This document shows positions 28,910 through 41,300 of a DNA stretch of 64,000 nt, one piece after another. Position 1 is the first letter of the stretch, and every line of letters begins with the position of its first letter. The stretch spans positions 2,998,114 through 3,062,113 of the forward strand of contig CM057156.1 in the NCBI GenBank assembly GCA_029962745.1. Direction: 5' to 3'. Origin of the DNA: Echinometra lucunter (lineage: Eukaryota; Echinodermata; Echinoidea; Camarodonta; Echinometridae). A program made the translations under genes and the position numbers. The notes below the pieces were generated by a model. The model made no database searches, was not told the DNA's origin, and worked only from the letters and a program-made list of their open reading frames with translations.

Positions 28910-29052
28910 GGGCCCTGTTTCATTAAGCTTGTTATCAGTAACAACTGCCACATTTCTATGACAAATTTGCTGTCAGCCAATCAGATGCAAGGATTTAAAT
29001 AGCTTATAACAGTTATTGCAACTTGTTATTGATAAGTTTTAGGAAACGGGGC
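28910..29052. mobile_element. About 143-bp MITE with GGGCCCTGTTTC terminus
   Basis: GGGCCCTGTTTCATTAAG, then CTTGTTATCAGTAACAAC at the left, is imperfectly inverted at the right as CTTGTTATTGATAAGTTT, then GGAAACGGGGC. Confidence 0.65.
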
Positions 29053-30147
29053 ACAGTTTTGCATCTTTGTTCTATATTTCTCACCTTTCTCAATGTCACT
29101 CCATAACCTCTTTCCCCTCTTCTCTTTTACACTTTCTTTTTCTCCTGCTCGTCTTTGTCTACTTCCCAAACGTTATGAAGATTTAGGACTCAAACATGGC
29201 ATCCGTGACAATTAGCTTTTCTCTTTGTAATTTGCATGATGTCAAGCCAGAAACCTTTACCACAACCATTAAAGGCTCATTAACATATCTAGTTGCAACA
29301 CCCCCCCCCCCCCCCACGAACCCGCCATGTTTTTTGTGTTCACATATGGCGCGGTAAACCGCACCACTTACAGATGCCCAGTACACATCACTATTAGTTA
29401 GCGCTAAATTTATCTTAAAGATAAACTGGAGTTCTGGTGATGCCAACAACATAATGTGAAAGGAAAAATTTCAAAGCAACTAGATTAATTGTATATGAAC
29501 ACAGGTGTCTAGAGTGAGATTTGGAGATTATCGACTTGATGAGAAATTCACTTACTTCCCCCAAAAAGTACTTGCACTGCACAAGAAATGAGAACATGGG
29601 ACCACACATAAATCTGGCATGAATGTTGCCCCCGAACTTTTCAGGTTTTTCTTGCCATATTTCTAATATGAGGGCATTTGAAGAGCAATCCTCTCTAGGG
29701 GACATTTTTACTAAGATATTTTTTCTAACTGACATGGAAAGAATGAGAAAGCTCACACATTATATTTCACCTTTCCCAGAACTCAAAACTTCTCTTTACA
29801 ATGAATGATTACTGATGACTGGAGGTGTTTTGATCTTTACTAATATTTTATGACTCCTTGAGGAAACAACAAGTAATATAAATGAGATATTAGTTGCAAG
29901 ATACAACTATCACTGGAAGAGAACTATCTCTGATTAAACATGTCTCATTTAGTACACTTTTCATAACTTGTGAAAAGAGACCATGATTTTATCAAGGGCA
30001 TTGCTCTATGTGGGCCCTGTATTTTTCTTAAGGACATATATTTTCTTCAGTGCTCAGGACAACATTTCTTGTACAAAAATTCCTATTCCACTAAGACCTG
30101 TCCAGTATCAAAATTAATTTGCACATGACCACTTAAATATATAGCAC

Positions 30148-30153
30148 TTTATT
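30148..30153 (-). promoter_or_regulatory. Candidate polyadenylation signal for PDCD7
   Basis: The minus strand reads AATAAA. It is a good signal past the 66-bp array, about 2.1 kb after the stop. If it is used, the whole array lies in the PDCD7 3' UTR. Other AATAAA motifs exist (for example near 27775), so this is tentative. Confidence 0.3.
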
Positions 30154-30487
30154 TCAAAGGCATGAAGATTGAGGTTATCTAATGTTTGTCATGCAAGTTC
30201 CTGACAAATATTCAACATTTTGAAAACCAGAAATACATCATTGAGATATCACTTCAAGTAGTGGTGCCTGCTCCCAAACCCATCTAAGAGGGCAGTGTCA
30301 TTGCTTTCCTTCACAGCAACCACTTGGAAGTCACTGGATGCTACTACAGCAGTTAGCTAAATGAAGTTTACAAAGTCAAAGGCGCAAACGCTGAAATCTT
30401 CTCTTGCTGTCAGAAGACAATGGACACTATCACTGTGGTTGAAATGATGTGACTGCTACATGTACATGTACATAATGAGAAATGATC

Positions 30488-32330
30488 CGTGACACAGTGC
30501 CTCACTGTCAGGAGTCAGCGGAATCTACCACTGATGTTGCCCAAATGTGACCTGTAACACAGTCCTCTCGCTGTCAGAAGCCAGCGGAATCTACCACTGC
30601 TGTTGCCAAGATGTGACCCGTGACACAATCCCTCGCTGTCATGAGCCAGTGGAATCTACCACGGATGTTGCCTAGATGTGACCTGTGACACAGTCCTCTC
30701 GCTGTCATGAGACAGCGGAATCTACCACGGATGTTGCCTAGATGTGACCTGTGATATAGTCCTCTCGCTGTCATGAGTCAGCGGAATCTACCACTGCTGT
30801 TGCCAAGATGTGACCCGTGACACAATCCCTCGCTGTCAGGAGTCAGCAGAATCTACCACTGCTGTTGCCAAGATGTGACCTGTGACACAATCCCTCGCTG
30901 TCAGGAGTCAGCAGAATCTACGACTGCTGTTGCCAAGATGCGACCTGTGACACAGTCCCTCGCTGTCAGAAGCCAGCGGAATCTACCACTGATGTTGCCT
31001 AGATGTGACCTGTGATATAGTCCTCTCGCTGCCATGAGCCAGCGGAATCTACCACGGATGTTGCCTAGATGTGATCTGTGACATAGTACTCTGTCATGAG
31101 CCAGTGGAATCTACCACTGATGTTGCCTAGATGTGACCTGTGACACAGTCCTCTCGCTGTCATGAGCCAGTGGAATCTACCACGGATGTTGCCTAGATGT
31201 GACCTGTGATATAGTCCTCTCGCTGTCATGAGCCAGTGGAATCTACCACGAATGTTGCCTAGATGTGACCTGTGATATAGTCCTCTCGCTGTCATGAGCC
31301 AGTGGAATCTACCACGGATGTTGCCTAGATGTGATCTGTGACATAGTCCTCTCGCTGTCATGAGCCAGTGGAATCTACCACGGATGTTGCCTAGATGTGA
31401 CCTGTGACACAGTCCTCTCGCTGTCATGAGCCAGCGGAATCTACCACGGATGTTGCCTAGATGTGACCTGTGATATAGTCCTCTCGCTGTCATGAGCCAG
31501 TGGAATCTACCACGGATGTTGCCTAGATGTGATCTGTGACATAGTCCTCTCGCTGTCATGAGCCAGTGGAATCTACCACGGATGTTGCCTAGATGTGACC
31601 TGTGACACAGTCCTCTCGCTGTCATGAGCCAGCGGAATCTACCACGGATGTTGCCTAGATGTGACCTGTGATATAGTCCTCTCGCTGTCATGAGCCAGTG
31701 GAATCTACCACGGATGTTGCCTAGATGTGACCTGTGATATAGTCCTCTCGCTGTCATGAGCCAGTGGAATCTACCACGGATATGGCCTAGATGTGATCTG
31801 TGACATAGTCCTCTCGCTGTCATGAGCCAGTGGAATCTACCACGGATGTTGCCTAGATGTGACCTGTGACACAGTCCTCTCGCTGTCATGAGCTAGCGGA
31901 ATCTACCACGGATGTTGCCTAGATGTGACCTGTGATATAGTCCTCTCGCTGTCATGAGCCAGTGGAATCTACCACGGATGTTGCCTAGATGTGACCTGTG
32001 ATATAGTCCTCTCGCTGTCATGAGCCAGTGGAATCTACCACGGATATGGCCTAGATGTGATCTGTGACATAGTCCTCTCGCTGTCATGAGCCAGTGGAAT
32101 CTACCACGGATGTTGCCTAGATGTGACCTGTGACACAGTCCTCTCGCTGTCATGAGCTAGCGGAATCTACCACGGATGTTGCCTAGATGTGACCTGTGAT
32201 ATAGTCCTCTCGCTGTCATGAGCCAGTGGAATCTACCACGGATGTTGCCTAGATGTGACCTGTGATATAGTCCTCTCGCTGTCATGAGCCAGTGGAATCT
32301 ACCACTGATGTTGCCCAGATGTGATTCGCT
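30488..32330 (-). repeat. 66-bp minisatellite, about 28 units, derived from the end of PDCD7
   Basis: Units of 66 bp recur (the landmark AATCTACC/AATCTACG occurs 28 times, near 30520 through 32296). The right-most unit contains the last codons and TGA stop of PDCD7. The central units are nearly identical and fall into three variants by the text after GTGA (CACAG, TATAG or CATAG). Units at the left end (30488-31060) are more diverged. Because 66 is a multiple of 3, the array gives long repetitive open frames on the minus strand; these are by-products, not genes. Confidence 0.95.
31781..32308. repeat. 264-bp higher-order repeat inside the minisatellite
   Basis: Four 66-bp variants form a block that recurs with a 264-bp shift. 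The private variant TATGGCC occurs at 31781 and again at 32045, and the private variant GAGCTAGCGG near 31890 and again near 32154. Both spacings are 264. This marks a recent duplication of four units together. Confidence 0.85.
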
Positions 32331-35300
32331 GGTTCAGATGGCATGACCCATGACACAGGAATACTGGATCCAGCTGGGTCCGACTCTGGAACAATATACA
32401 CATCCCACTGGCGCCTGTATTTGTATAATGATGAGAATTACAGAAATCAAAATAAATGAATATTATTTGAGGGTACCATTAAAACTATAATGGAGCATAG
32501 TTTAGTCTTGAGATCACTGAGGGGCTATACTTTTAACCCTGTCCCGAAAAATAAGCAGTCAATATTTGTCTAGTGTACTACATACTGCATTTGGATTCTC
32601 AAAAGGAGATATTTCCACAAAATATGCCTAAAAATATATTCACTGGAAGGAAAATTTCCCAGTGTAAGAGTACTGCAAACACTTGTCTCACTGCACTGCG
32701 CGTATCCATTGTTAATTTCATAAGTGTGTGTTGCGTCATTGCTTTTTCGTGCAAGCAGAACTATACACGGTCAACATTTCTAGCTACACCACCTGGCAGT
32801 CTGTAGTGAATTTCATGCCCGCAAATCTGACCAATCAGATGCGTGGAGCCTTTACATGTGGTACATAATAATTATAATACCAACCTTATATTGGTGAGAG
32901 ATTGAAGATCATGACTAGCCTGTTGGTGGAACTGCCGAAACATGAACAACGGGTGGCCTAGCTCCAGCTCTTCAGCTGAAGAAAAATGAATAAAAGAATG
33001 GTAAGATTCTGCAGACTACAAAGTAATAACTGAGAGAGATTCTGATTTGCCTAACACTGCATCATTATATTTCAAAATCACAAGTATTGCTCAGAATAAT
33101 TTTCTGATGATATTGGGTCTGTGCTCAATCTTCTAATGCTTTTCAACCAGTCTATAGCCACTTGGTCTAATACCAGTTGGTCTAATTTCCAGATCGTCTA
33201 ATACCACTATGGCTAAACTCATTTGATCTTTCATTAATTTCGTCTATTTGCTATTTGGTCCAATCATCACTTGGTCTACTATTCACTTGGGCAAATGTCA
33301 TTATGTCCAATGATCAAATGGCCTCATTGCCACTTCATCTACTCAGCTTTCCTCATTTCATCTAATGACCATTTGGTCTAATGACCATTTGGTCTATTAC
33401 CAGCTCGTCTAATCAGATAGACTAAGTGGTGTTAGACCAAGTGGGTATAAGACGAAATGAGCATAGCCTAACTGGAAAACAGACGAAATGGTAAATAGGC
33501 TAAGTGGTAATTAGACCAAATTGTTATTAGACGAACTGGTTGTAGATGAAATTGAATTAGACCATGTGGGATGAGACCAAATGGGCATTAGGCAAATTGG
33601 GATTAGACCTGCAATTCACCTTTCAACCACAGACACCACAATTTACCTAAAAAACTACATAATTATGTGAAGTGAATCTCGATCACAACTCAAGCCCTGG
33701 TGTTGAATCTTTGATGAATTAATTCTACAAACATTGCTAGAAGAAACATCAGATCATCTCATAACACACATACAATCGATGAGAGGATTTATCATACACT
33801 GTAGTTGCTGCAGAAAAAACCCCCAATATAATTTCAACGTATGAATACACATACATTTTTTCACTATAGCTTACTTTTTCCAAATAGAAGTTCTAACTGT
33901 TCTTCCCATGCTTTCTCAGCTTTCTGTCTTTCTTTCATTTCTTTCTTCTGCCTTGCCTTTTCTCTTGTCTCTTCATGTTCTTCTTCAAGCATCACCTTCA
34001 AAAGAAAAAAATGTAAATACCACATCAAAAAGAAGATTGGTGCTTTCAATTTCTCACACCTTCTCGCAATTCTTTGTTATATGCGATAACAACTTAATTT
34101 TTTCATACAGGGTATGTGTGTTGCATGTATACACCTGTCTTTGTATTAACTCACTGGCTACTGGAATCGGGTAGCCCCAGTATGGGACTGAAAGAGTTCA
34201 GTAGTCAACAGGTTAACAGGCACCTAGGATGCATAGGCCCCCAGAATTTAGGTCCGCACTTCCAAAAATGAACAATTTTAACACAGGGCTCAAAACATCC
34301 AGAGCCAAGAATTTTGATCTAGGCCCAGTAACAAACTGGCATGGAGCCCTGCTGTATGTTATAATTTCAGCAATAACATTGGGAAAATCTATCAACCAGG
34401 ACATGGAATAGTCAAAAGGTTCAATTTGGGCAAAAAATATTTCATGTACGAGTCTTCACAGCAAACTAAACATAACTAGACATGTGCATGGATGCAGTAG
34501 GACCTTCACTAGAATATGAGACATGAGAGATGTGCAGTACATAAGATACATTCATCACAGTAACGTCTGTTTGGAGCCAGAAGGGCATTAAGTCTGTTTA
34601 AAATTATATGAGTTTATGCCCTTCTAGCTCTGAACAGATGACATAATCATTTCATTTATCTTTAAAAGTTCACTATGAGGGAGAGGGGGTTAAACTAGCT
34701 TTCTTTCATATCCTGATAATGAAAATGCATTGGAGCAATTCCACATGGGAAGCACAATTAGCTTACTTCTTTTATAGTAAAAACAATCACTTTGATAGTC
34801 CTGAAAAGCCAAATCTCTGAATCAAAAGAAGTTTTAAACATTTTCCACCATCTTAGTCAGTATTGGTATAATGCATGTTTGATTTTTACATGACATTTTT
34901 GTTATTTGAAAGTGACATCATTTTCTAGTAATTCTGTACTGAGGTGCATATACCACAATATCAAATTGTTGGAATGTAAGAATTCAGGTGAAAGAATGGG
35001 CATATTCACAGAGTATTAACCCTAAAAAGACTGGGGTATTTTGGAGGCTGGAAAAACTGGGGGGGGGGGGGGGGCCTAAAGGGCCCCCCCTAAGATCTCG
35101 GCTGTTGACAGCGCGATCGCGACGAAAATTGGCACACACATCACCCACAACGTAATTTACAAAACTGAACAGTTAATTGTTCCGAAATTATTCAAATTTA
35201 TTTTTAATCAATTAAAGATGCTAATTTATGCACAAAATGGAATATTTGGCTGTAAATCTTAAAATAAAGCTCCAAAACTGCAAATTTTTGGTCTAGACAC

Positions 35301-38300
35301 TCTTTTTATGATTCTTATTGAATGTACATTAAAAAAATGATGGTATGAAATTTTTTTCTCATGTATTTTATTGTTTTTAAAATTTCTTATGTATTTCTTT
35401 GTTTTTCGACTTTTTGTTTTTTGTTTTTGTCAATGGAAATCGTTGGCGACACTAGTCCGATCATAAGCAACATGAAATTAATTGAGTTTAATCATTAGAA
35501 GTGAAATTGATGATACATTTATGAATCTTGACTTTGTACATGAAATCACATTTTTGAGCATTTGAGGTCTGACAAGCACTTACAAAATGTTGCGTAACTA
35601 CGGAACCGTGTACCCGCGCGTCGCAAATTTGGTCTCAAAAGTTGCGAGAAACTTAAAAGAAAAAAGTCATGAAGCGTCACAGCGCGAACTTTTCACGTTA
35701 GGGATTTATCGCGAAAAATGTCAAGGGGGTGGGGGCCTTTTAGGCCCCCCGCCCCCAGTCTTTTTAGGGTTAAATATTGAGAAGGGGGGGGCAGAGTACA
35801 AAATAAGTACATAAACTCTAAAAATGTGTGCTAAAAATCTGATTTGTAATCCCATTACTGTGGAATTGCCCACTGGCACAAAACATATTTTCCATGAAGT
35901 ATATGTAATAAGAATGGACTGACCTGTAATGCCCTCTCTTCTTCAACATAGAGAAGTTTCTGTTTATTCATCATTTCCTCTAAGCTTGACATCTTCTTCT
36001 CGAACCTCTCATCTAACACCTTGGGTGCTTTGTAACCACCTACACACATAATGATTAAACATCAAATAATCAAAAGATTGTCAGCACAATGCAAGATGTA
36101 CAGTTTTCTTTGTGTTTGTGAAAGTTAAAACACCAATGATTTTAATCTTAGTAATAGTCACAGAGTAACTTTCATCAGATGCGCAATGTACAGCCAAAAC
36201 TCTGACTGACAATTTGACAAGAGTGTACTGGTGTGATTGTAATTATAAAAGAGTGTACGTGTACTAGTGTAATTGCAATTCTAAAAGAGTGTACTGGTGT
36301 GATTGTAACTATTCAGCATGGCAACCAATGAGCATGCTCCTAAGCTCCTAAATCAGAACCATTTCCACATATTTACATTATACAAGTACTGAAAGTACAC
36401 CTTACCAATATTTCAATAAAAAAATATAAAGGATATGGGGATATGGGCTATAACCCTTTCCAGGGTTCTCACTAGAAAAAAAATCCACACACGGTTCCCA
36501 CTCTGCGCAAAGCGTGAAAGTTTCGGAAGTTTTACAGAATAACACCTGAAGTTAGGTGTGGCGGCAGTATATATGCTATAGTAAAAGGATGAAAAATACT
36601 TCTTGGTAAGCAGGAGTTGTCTACTAATGGCTTAAAAGTAAAAATACATTGCCAAAAAGCAAAACAATCTGTGACATTTATCATTATTGTTAGGAATATA
36701 TACTCCAATATTTTTTTACCCTTGTTGCCATGTATGGTGCAGCAATTTCACACATGGTTCTTCCTTGTCTGAAACCCTTTATGCATGGTATTGGAACCAT
36801 GGGTGTTATGTACTGGTGAGAACCATGACCCTTTCTTTGAATACAAAAGAATTCTTTAAATCAGATTCATTGTAGTAATACCAGTTCAAATCATGCTCAG
36901 CTAAAAAGAGATGGGTACATTCAATATACAAGTTCAAATAAAAATTAAAGAGCATGTACAGAAGCTCAAGATAATCATTTTTTAAGAAATTAAAAAACCA
37001 ACCTCGTTTCTCTGCAGACTCTTTCCTGAGTTGTCTCAGCTTACGGAGTGCTCTGAATAGCTCCATTGTCTTATTAGCATCTTGTTTCTTTTTATGAACT
37101 TCAGAGAGAACCTGATCAACTTCTTTTTGCAGCACCTCTTCCTGAATGAAGATGTAACAAATTGAAAATTGGAAAATTCTTTACCATAATAAAAAGAATT
37201 TGTATATTTTATATCTGGTTTATTGTCATTTGGTCTAATACCACTTGGTCTAATCCCTAGATCATCTAACACCACTATGGCTAAACCCATCTGGTCTACA
37301 ATCAATTTGGTCTACAATCAATTCGGTCTAATTGCCACTCATCATTTGGTCTAATACCTACTTGGGCTAACTGTCAATTTGTTGATCAAATGGTCTAATT
37401 GCCACTTTGTCTACTTAGTTTTCCTCATTTCGTCTAATGACCAGTTTGTCTATTACCAGTTCGTCTAATCAGATGGACTAAGTGGTGTTAGACCAAGTGG
37501 GTATCAGACGAAATGGCCGTGGCCTAACTAGAAATTAGACAAAATGGTAAATGGGCTTTGTGGCAATTAGACCAAAATGGTTATTAGACAAACTGGTTGT
37601 ACACGAAATTGGATCAGTCCATGTGGGATGAGACCAAACGGGCATTAGACAAAGTGGGATTAGACCAAGTGACAATTCACCACATATCCTTGTATTCATC
37701 AAATAAAACATAAATTTAGACTAAGTTATTCCCACTCTTATGAATACAGCACAATGTAAATAATATGAGCACGAAGAACTATTATCAAATCATTATACAA
37801 GGTAAAGGCAGAATCACTGAAATATGAAACACTTCATTTACAATGCTAAAAAAATAATAATAAACATGGAAGGGTGCAAGGAAATGGTAAAGCTTAAAAT
37901 CTGATTGTAATGTAAAGATTTTTCTACAAAAATATCAGCAACAGAATCATTCAAATACCTTACAAAATGAATAATGCTTTTGAAAAAAAAATGAACAAGA
38001 CACAACAGGGGATATTAGGAAAAGACATTGAAGCTTTAACTTTAATACACTGTAAATGAAATGTCAAGAATGTACAAGGTAAAAAAAAATGCTTACTTGT
38101 TCTTTTTCTTGTTTTGCTTGAAGTGCTTCAGCCATCAAAGCATCTATTCTTTCATTCCTCTTTCTTAGTTCCTCTTCTCTCATCTCCCATTCTTCTTGAC
38201 GATGTCTTCTGTGTCTTTCCTGATACATTGAATAAACACAATACAGACTTGCTGCATATGTAGCGGCATCCCCTTCCCCAACCCCCTTCCGGTTTTTGCA

Positions 38301-41300
38301 TCTAATGAATGGTATTTGTGGACCCCCCCCCCCTTCCCTAAAAGAAAACCTGCTGAGTCTCAAAGTGTGTTTGGTGCCACCTGGCGCCAAAAATGTGTGA
38401 TCAAGCAGATTCTTTTCAAAATTAACGCGAAATATGATATCATCAGTATACTGATGAATATAATACTATTAATGAACATTTTATCAAAATAAGTGACTAT
38501 GTTTACGATACATTTGCCAGATGTGAACGCTAAAAAAAGCATCCTGGGGTTTGCCGCTGGATATTTGAATGAGCCTTAAGAAAGCAATGAAATATTTCTG
38601 ACTGACACATTCCATAAAACCCTAATGTTCTGACCTACTGCTATTAAAAAAAAATTAAATCACAATGACAAGGGAAAAGGTTCTTCAAGCTTTTCCCACC
38701 CACCCCCCCCCCCACCCGAGAATTATTTCATCATTTACAGCAAAAATTCTTAATAACAAAAGTACAAATTTTTCTTCAAAATTACATGAAATACAAAATG
38801 TGAGGCCAAGATATAAAAAAGCGAAGGTCAAATGTCCCGTCTCTCACACTAGAATTATTCAGATTTTGTATACCGGTATACAAATAACAGTAATAATCCC
38901 TATCCTAATTCATGACTTCAGTTACAGTGCCTGCTCACCAAAGCTCTCTTTTTAATCCAATGATATGACAAGAATTGTCTATTGGACAGATCAAAAACAC
39001 TAAAATAGCAATTATTCACATGCCAGTTCCATTATTCAAAACATCTACAGACAGCTTATGTTTTCTGCAAAAATCCTCATGGCAAGAATTCACAATAGGT
39101 TTAAATCATGGGGTGGTTTAAACCTCCTTAAGCGTAAGCATAAATTGGCGCATAATAGCCATTTGCACGCTTAAAGAAAACAAATAATTTGATAGGATTC
39201 TGTGCGCAGGTAAGCTCAAAAACCCACGAGGTTTAAACTACCCCAAAGTTTAAACCTCTTTTGTGAAATCCAGCCTCATAGACTCATTATCATGACAAGT
39301 TGCCACAAGATGTATTTAGCATGATCTCCCATTTTGTGTAAATTTTTTATCTAGAAGAATTCAACTGAACTCACTCGCTTTCTTCTCCTCTTGTCTATTT
39401 GGCTCTTCAGTCCCTCCACAAACTCTGGTTGGCTTATTTTCGATTCTAGCTTTGACAAATCTTCCTGCAAGGAATAACAATGAAACTGTCTGAATCAATA
39501 TATGTGCACACTTCTTTCGTCAACATACAGACGTAAAATGTAACTCAATAATTGGAAATTAGGTATAGATTAAATACTAAATTACAATCATACTGAACAA
39601 AACTACTCACTCTCAAGAGCAGTGAGCACTGACAGTTCTTATATAATTTTCAAAATACCTATTTCCAATTGAATACAACTGTCTGTCACCCCAAATGAAC
39701 CCAAACTGTATATTTCTTTGAGCCTGAAGTAAAATAAAACTGTAATACAATGAGTTCTTCTTTTCATCAGTTGCATATCTCTTTTCATATCAGATGCTTG
39801 ATCCTTGATCACTATCATGGTTCTCGCCAGTACATAATACCCATGGTTCCAATACCATGCGTAAAGGGTTTCAGATGAGGAAGAACCATGTGTGAAATTG
39901 CTGCACCATGCATGGCAACAAGGGTCAAAAAATATTGGAGTATATATTCCTAACAATAATGATAAATGTCACAGACTGTTTTGCTTTTTGGCAATGTATT
40001 TTTACTTTTATGCCATTATTAGACAACTCCTGCTTACCAAGAAGTATTTTTCATCCTTTTACTATAGCATATACTGCCGCCACACCTAACTTTAGGCGTT
40101 ATTCCGTAAAACTTTCGAAACTTCCACGCTTTGCACAGAGTGGGAACCGTGTGGATTTATTTCTAGTGAGAACCCTCGTCACTATATATGTATATCTTGC
40201 ATCCTCACTCTGTTGATACAGTGGAAAATCATTAAAGAGCTCCAATGTGATTAGATACCTGATATAACAAGGTAGTTTTGCTGATCCCAGGCAGCCCTAT
40301 ATGTTCTTTTGTTTTTTCACCCTCATATTAGGAGATTTCTGATATACAGAGAAAATTCCACGGTCCCAAGGTTCTTGTTAAAGTGAGCTTCCACTGTATT
40401 TCAATATTCAACATCATGTAACTTCACCTCTAAAATCCAACTTACCACTTGCTTTTCCAATTCTTTGCAAAGTAGAAACCATTTTCTTTCATCTGTTTCC
40501 TTCATTAAGGAATCGGACGCATCTTCTTTCTTCTTCTTCAACTGATCCAATAACTGTAAGAATCTACACAGCATCATTCTAGCCTCAGATATCTGGAAGA
40601 GGTATGAAAATGAGAAGAATTCATAAATCGTTGATGGCACATACTTGTAGCAACATCCTACAGCATTCATAGTTACATTTTTTCCACTTTGAATTCTATA
40701 TTCTCCATAAAGGATATGGAAATTATGTCTAATTATGTTCAATATTCGGAAGGAATACATGTAGACTACTTGATATAACCAAAACAATGGTAATCTTTAA
40801 CAATTTCACTTTTAAGACATGAAATATCTGGAATTTGACAGATAAGATTACATGCTACTCAAACATCAATTCTATAATTTAAAAAAAAGAAAAAGAAAAG
40901 ACTTACAGATATCAGACATTTTTTTTTTTTTTTTGGGGGGGGGGGGGAATTTACGAAGCATTAGAGATCTTACATGTACAGGTTCAAATTAGTTTCTCGA
41001 AAGTTGTCCTACCTTCACTACTGGCCTTCTCGCATCTTTGGACACACTGCCTCTTTTCTGGACAGACTTTGACCATTCATTGACCCACTTCTGATCTTCA
41101 CTTTCCTCTTTCTCTGGCAGTTCAACCTCAGTCGTCATACTCATACCATGCTCCAAGTTATGCAATCCATCCCATCCTGGCTGTATCTGAGCTTTTCCTG
41201 GAAAAGAGCTTTGGTGATTCCTCTCTGGTTGCTTCCTTCTGAATGACTGGTAAGGCTGAAGCCTGGACTGGTTAGAGCTTCCATGGACATTAACTTGTTG

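Larger units (their letters stand above)
21763..30487. other. Intergenic and 3' flanking DNA between convergent DCAF12 and PDCD7
   Basis: AT-rich, no ORF with family resemblance. It includes the DCAF12 3' UTR of unknown length (possible AATAAA at 22657 and near 27529 and 27947), MITEs at 23074-23389, 26902-27059 and 28910-29052, a tandem duplication at 24582-24763, a (TTTGA)n tract and a CRE-like palindrome at 28208-28250. Confidence 0.6.

Noticed and set aside
31065..31889. 274-codon open frame of 22-residue repeats on the minus strand
   Set aside because: It is the 66-bp minisatellite read in a frame without stops; the unit length is a multiple of three and the frame differs from PDCD7.
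30488..32330. CRISPR-like direct repeats
   Set aside because: Units are contiguous without unique spacers, the genome is eukaryotic, and the array derives from PDCD7.
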